NCBI GenBank assembly: GCA_022865965.1 | Contig: JALHTS010000570.1 | Span: forward strand, 1 to 6,480 | Origin: Ignavibacteriaceae bacterium | Lineage (GTDB): Bacteria; Bacteroidota; Ignavibacteria; Ignavibacteriales; Ignavibacteriaceae | Reading direction: 5' to 3' | Length of the DNA: 6,480 nucleotides | Shown: piece after piece, positions 6,270-6,480 of the stretch | Numbering within the stretch: position 1 is the stretch's first letter | How the letters are laid out: each line of letters begins with the position of its first letter | Translations under genes and position numbers: made by a program | Notes under the pieces: model-generated | The model's input: the letters and a program-made list of their open reading frames with translations, nothing else | Databases searched by the model: none | What the model was told of the DNA's origin: nothing

Positions 6270-6480
6270 TTACTTTACTTCCCAGGTATTTGCGCTATAA
6301 AGAGTTTTTTGCAAGTCACCTTTACCTAATTTAGCGGTGACATCTTCAATTTGTTTTTCAACGCCTCCATCATATGTTGGTTTAGAGACTTCCCTGAAAA
6401 TTCCTATGGGTGTCGGCATTCCGGGAATGCTTTCCAGGGTTGCAAGAATTATAGATCTGGTAGGAGTTTCATCAAATTCA
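6270..6480 (-). CDS. 2-oxoacid:ferredoxin oxidoreductase beta subunit, C-terminal fragment (cut by window edge)
   Basis: Only the last 69 codons plus TAA are in the window. The first full codon is at 6477-6479 and the gene continues to the right. The fragment reads PTPIGIFREVSKPTYDGGVE at 22-41, then QIEDVTAKLGKGDLQKTLYS, ending NTWEVK. This arrangement (a P-x-G-hydrophobic-FR segment, RPTY/KPTY, a charged helix, GDLQK, TWEV) is what I know from C-termini of the thiamine-diphosphate-binding beta subunit of 2-oxoglutarate- or related 2-oxoacid:ferredoxin oxidoreductases (KorB-like). These convert a 2-oxoacid and CoA to an acyl-CoA plus CO2 with reduced ferredoxin. The catalytic domain is outside the window, so substrate and symbol are left open. 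An alpha subunit would normally lie next to it, further right. Confidence 0.75.
   Translation of the reverse strand, partial: EFDETPTRSIILATLESIPGMPTPIGIFREVSKPTYDGGVEKQIEDVTAKLGKGDLQKTLYSANTWEVK

Noticed and set aside
1..6480. Search for a new system, mobile element, CRISPR, toxin-antitoxin or phage gene
   Set aside because: All substantial open frames belong to known housekeeping families, gene spacing is tight, and no transposase, integrase, repeat array or terminal inverted repeat was seen. The two tRNA genes show no flanking att-like duplication inside the window.

Overview
The window is an AT-rich piece of a diderm (Gram-negative type) bacterial chromosome carrying ordinary housekeeping genes. 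A Lol-type lipoprotein exporter implies an outer membrane. The coding style is strongly A/T-biased, most start codons lack a clear Shine-Dalgarno sequence, and a TAnnTTTG-type element sits upstream of the first exporter gene. Together with a 2-oxoacid:ferredoxin oxidoreductase gene at the edge, this points to the Bacteroidota/Chlorobiota/Ignavibacteria neighbourhood. That placement is an inference and no species is claimed.

Layout from left to right. Positions 6-174 hold two tRNA genes on the minus strand, tRNA-Pro(UGG) followed by tRNA-Arg(UCT), neither with an encoded CCA end. Positions 175-432 are a divergent intergenic region with a candidate tRNA promoter reading left, a candidate exporter promoter reading right, and a small dyad. 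Positions 433-3574 hold a tight plus-strand operon of two paralogous LolC/LolE-family permeases and the LolD ATPase. The two permease genes overlap by 1 base. The second permease and lolD either overlap by 10 bases or are 8 bases apart, depending on the lolD start. A hairpin plus T-run at 3614-3664 probably ends this operon. From 3693 to 6480 everything is on the minus strand: a 2-oxoacid:ferredoxin oxidoreductase beta-subunit C-terminus entering from the right edge (ending at 6270), a terminator-like hairpin, a DHH/DHHA1 phosphoesterase of the NrnA type, and, 4 bases later, an M17 leucyl aminopeptidase (pepA).

How the genes work together. The three Lol genes should form one inner-membrane complex, two permeases plus an ATPase dimer, that extracts mature lipoproteins for delivery to the outer membrane. 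The NrnA-like enzyme and PepA are probably co-transcribed and share a salvage theme, the last steps of RNA and peptide breakdown, with no evidence of physical interaction. The two operons converge on a 118-base spacer.

I found no mobile element, CRISPR array, phage gene, toxin-antitoxin or defence system, and nothing that looks like a new multi-gene system. The points most worth checking are an altered M17 signature in PepA, a terminator-like hairpin placed directly in front of the nrnA start codon, and the tandem permease arrangement.
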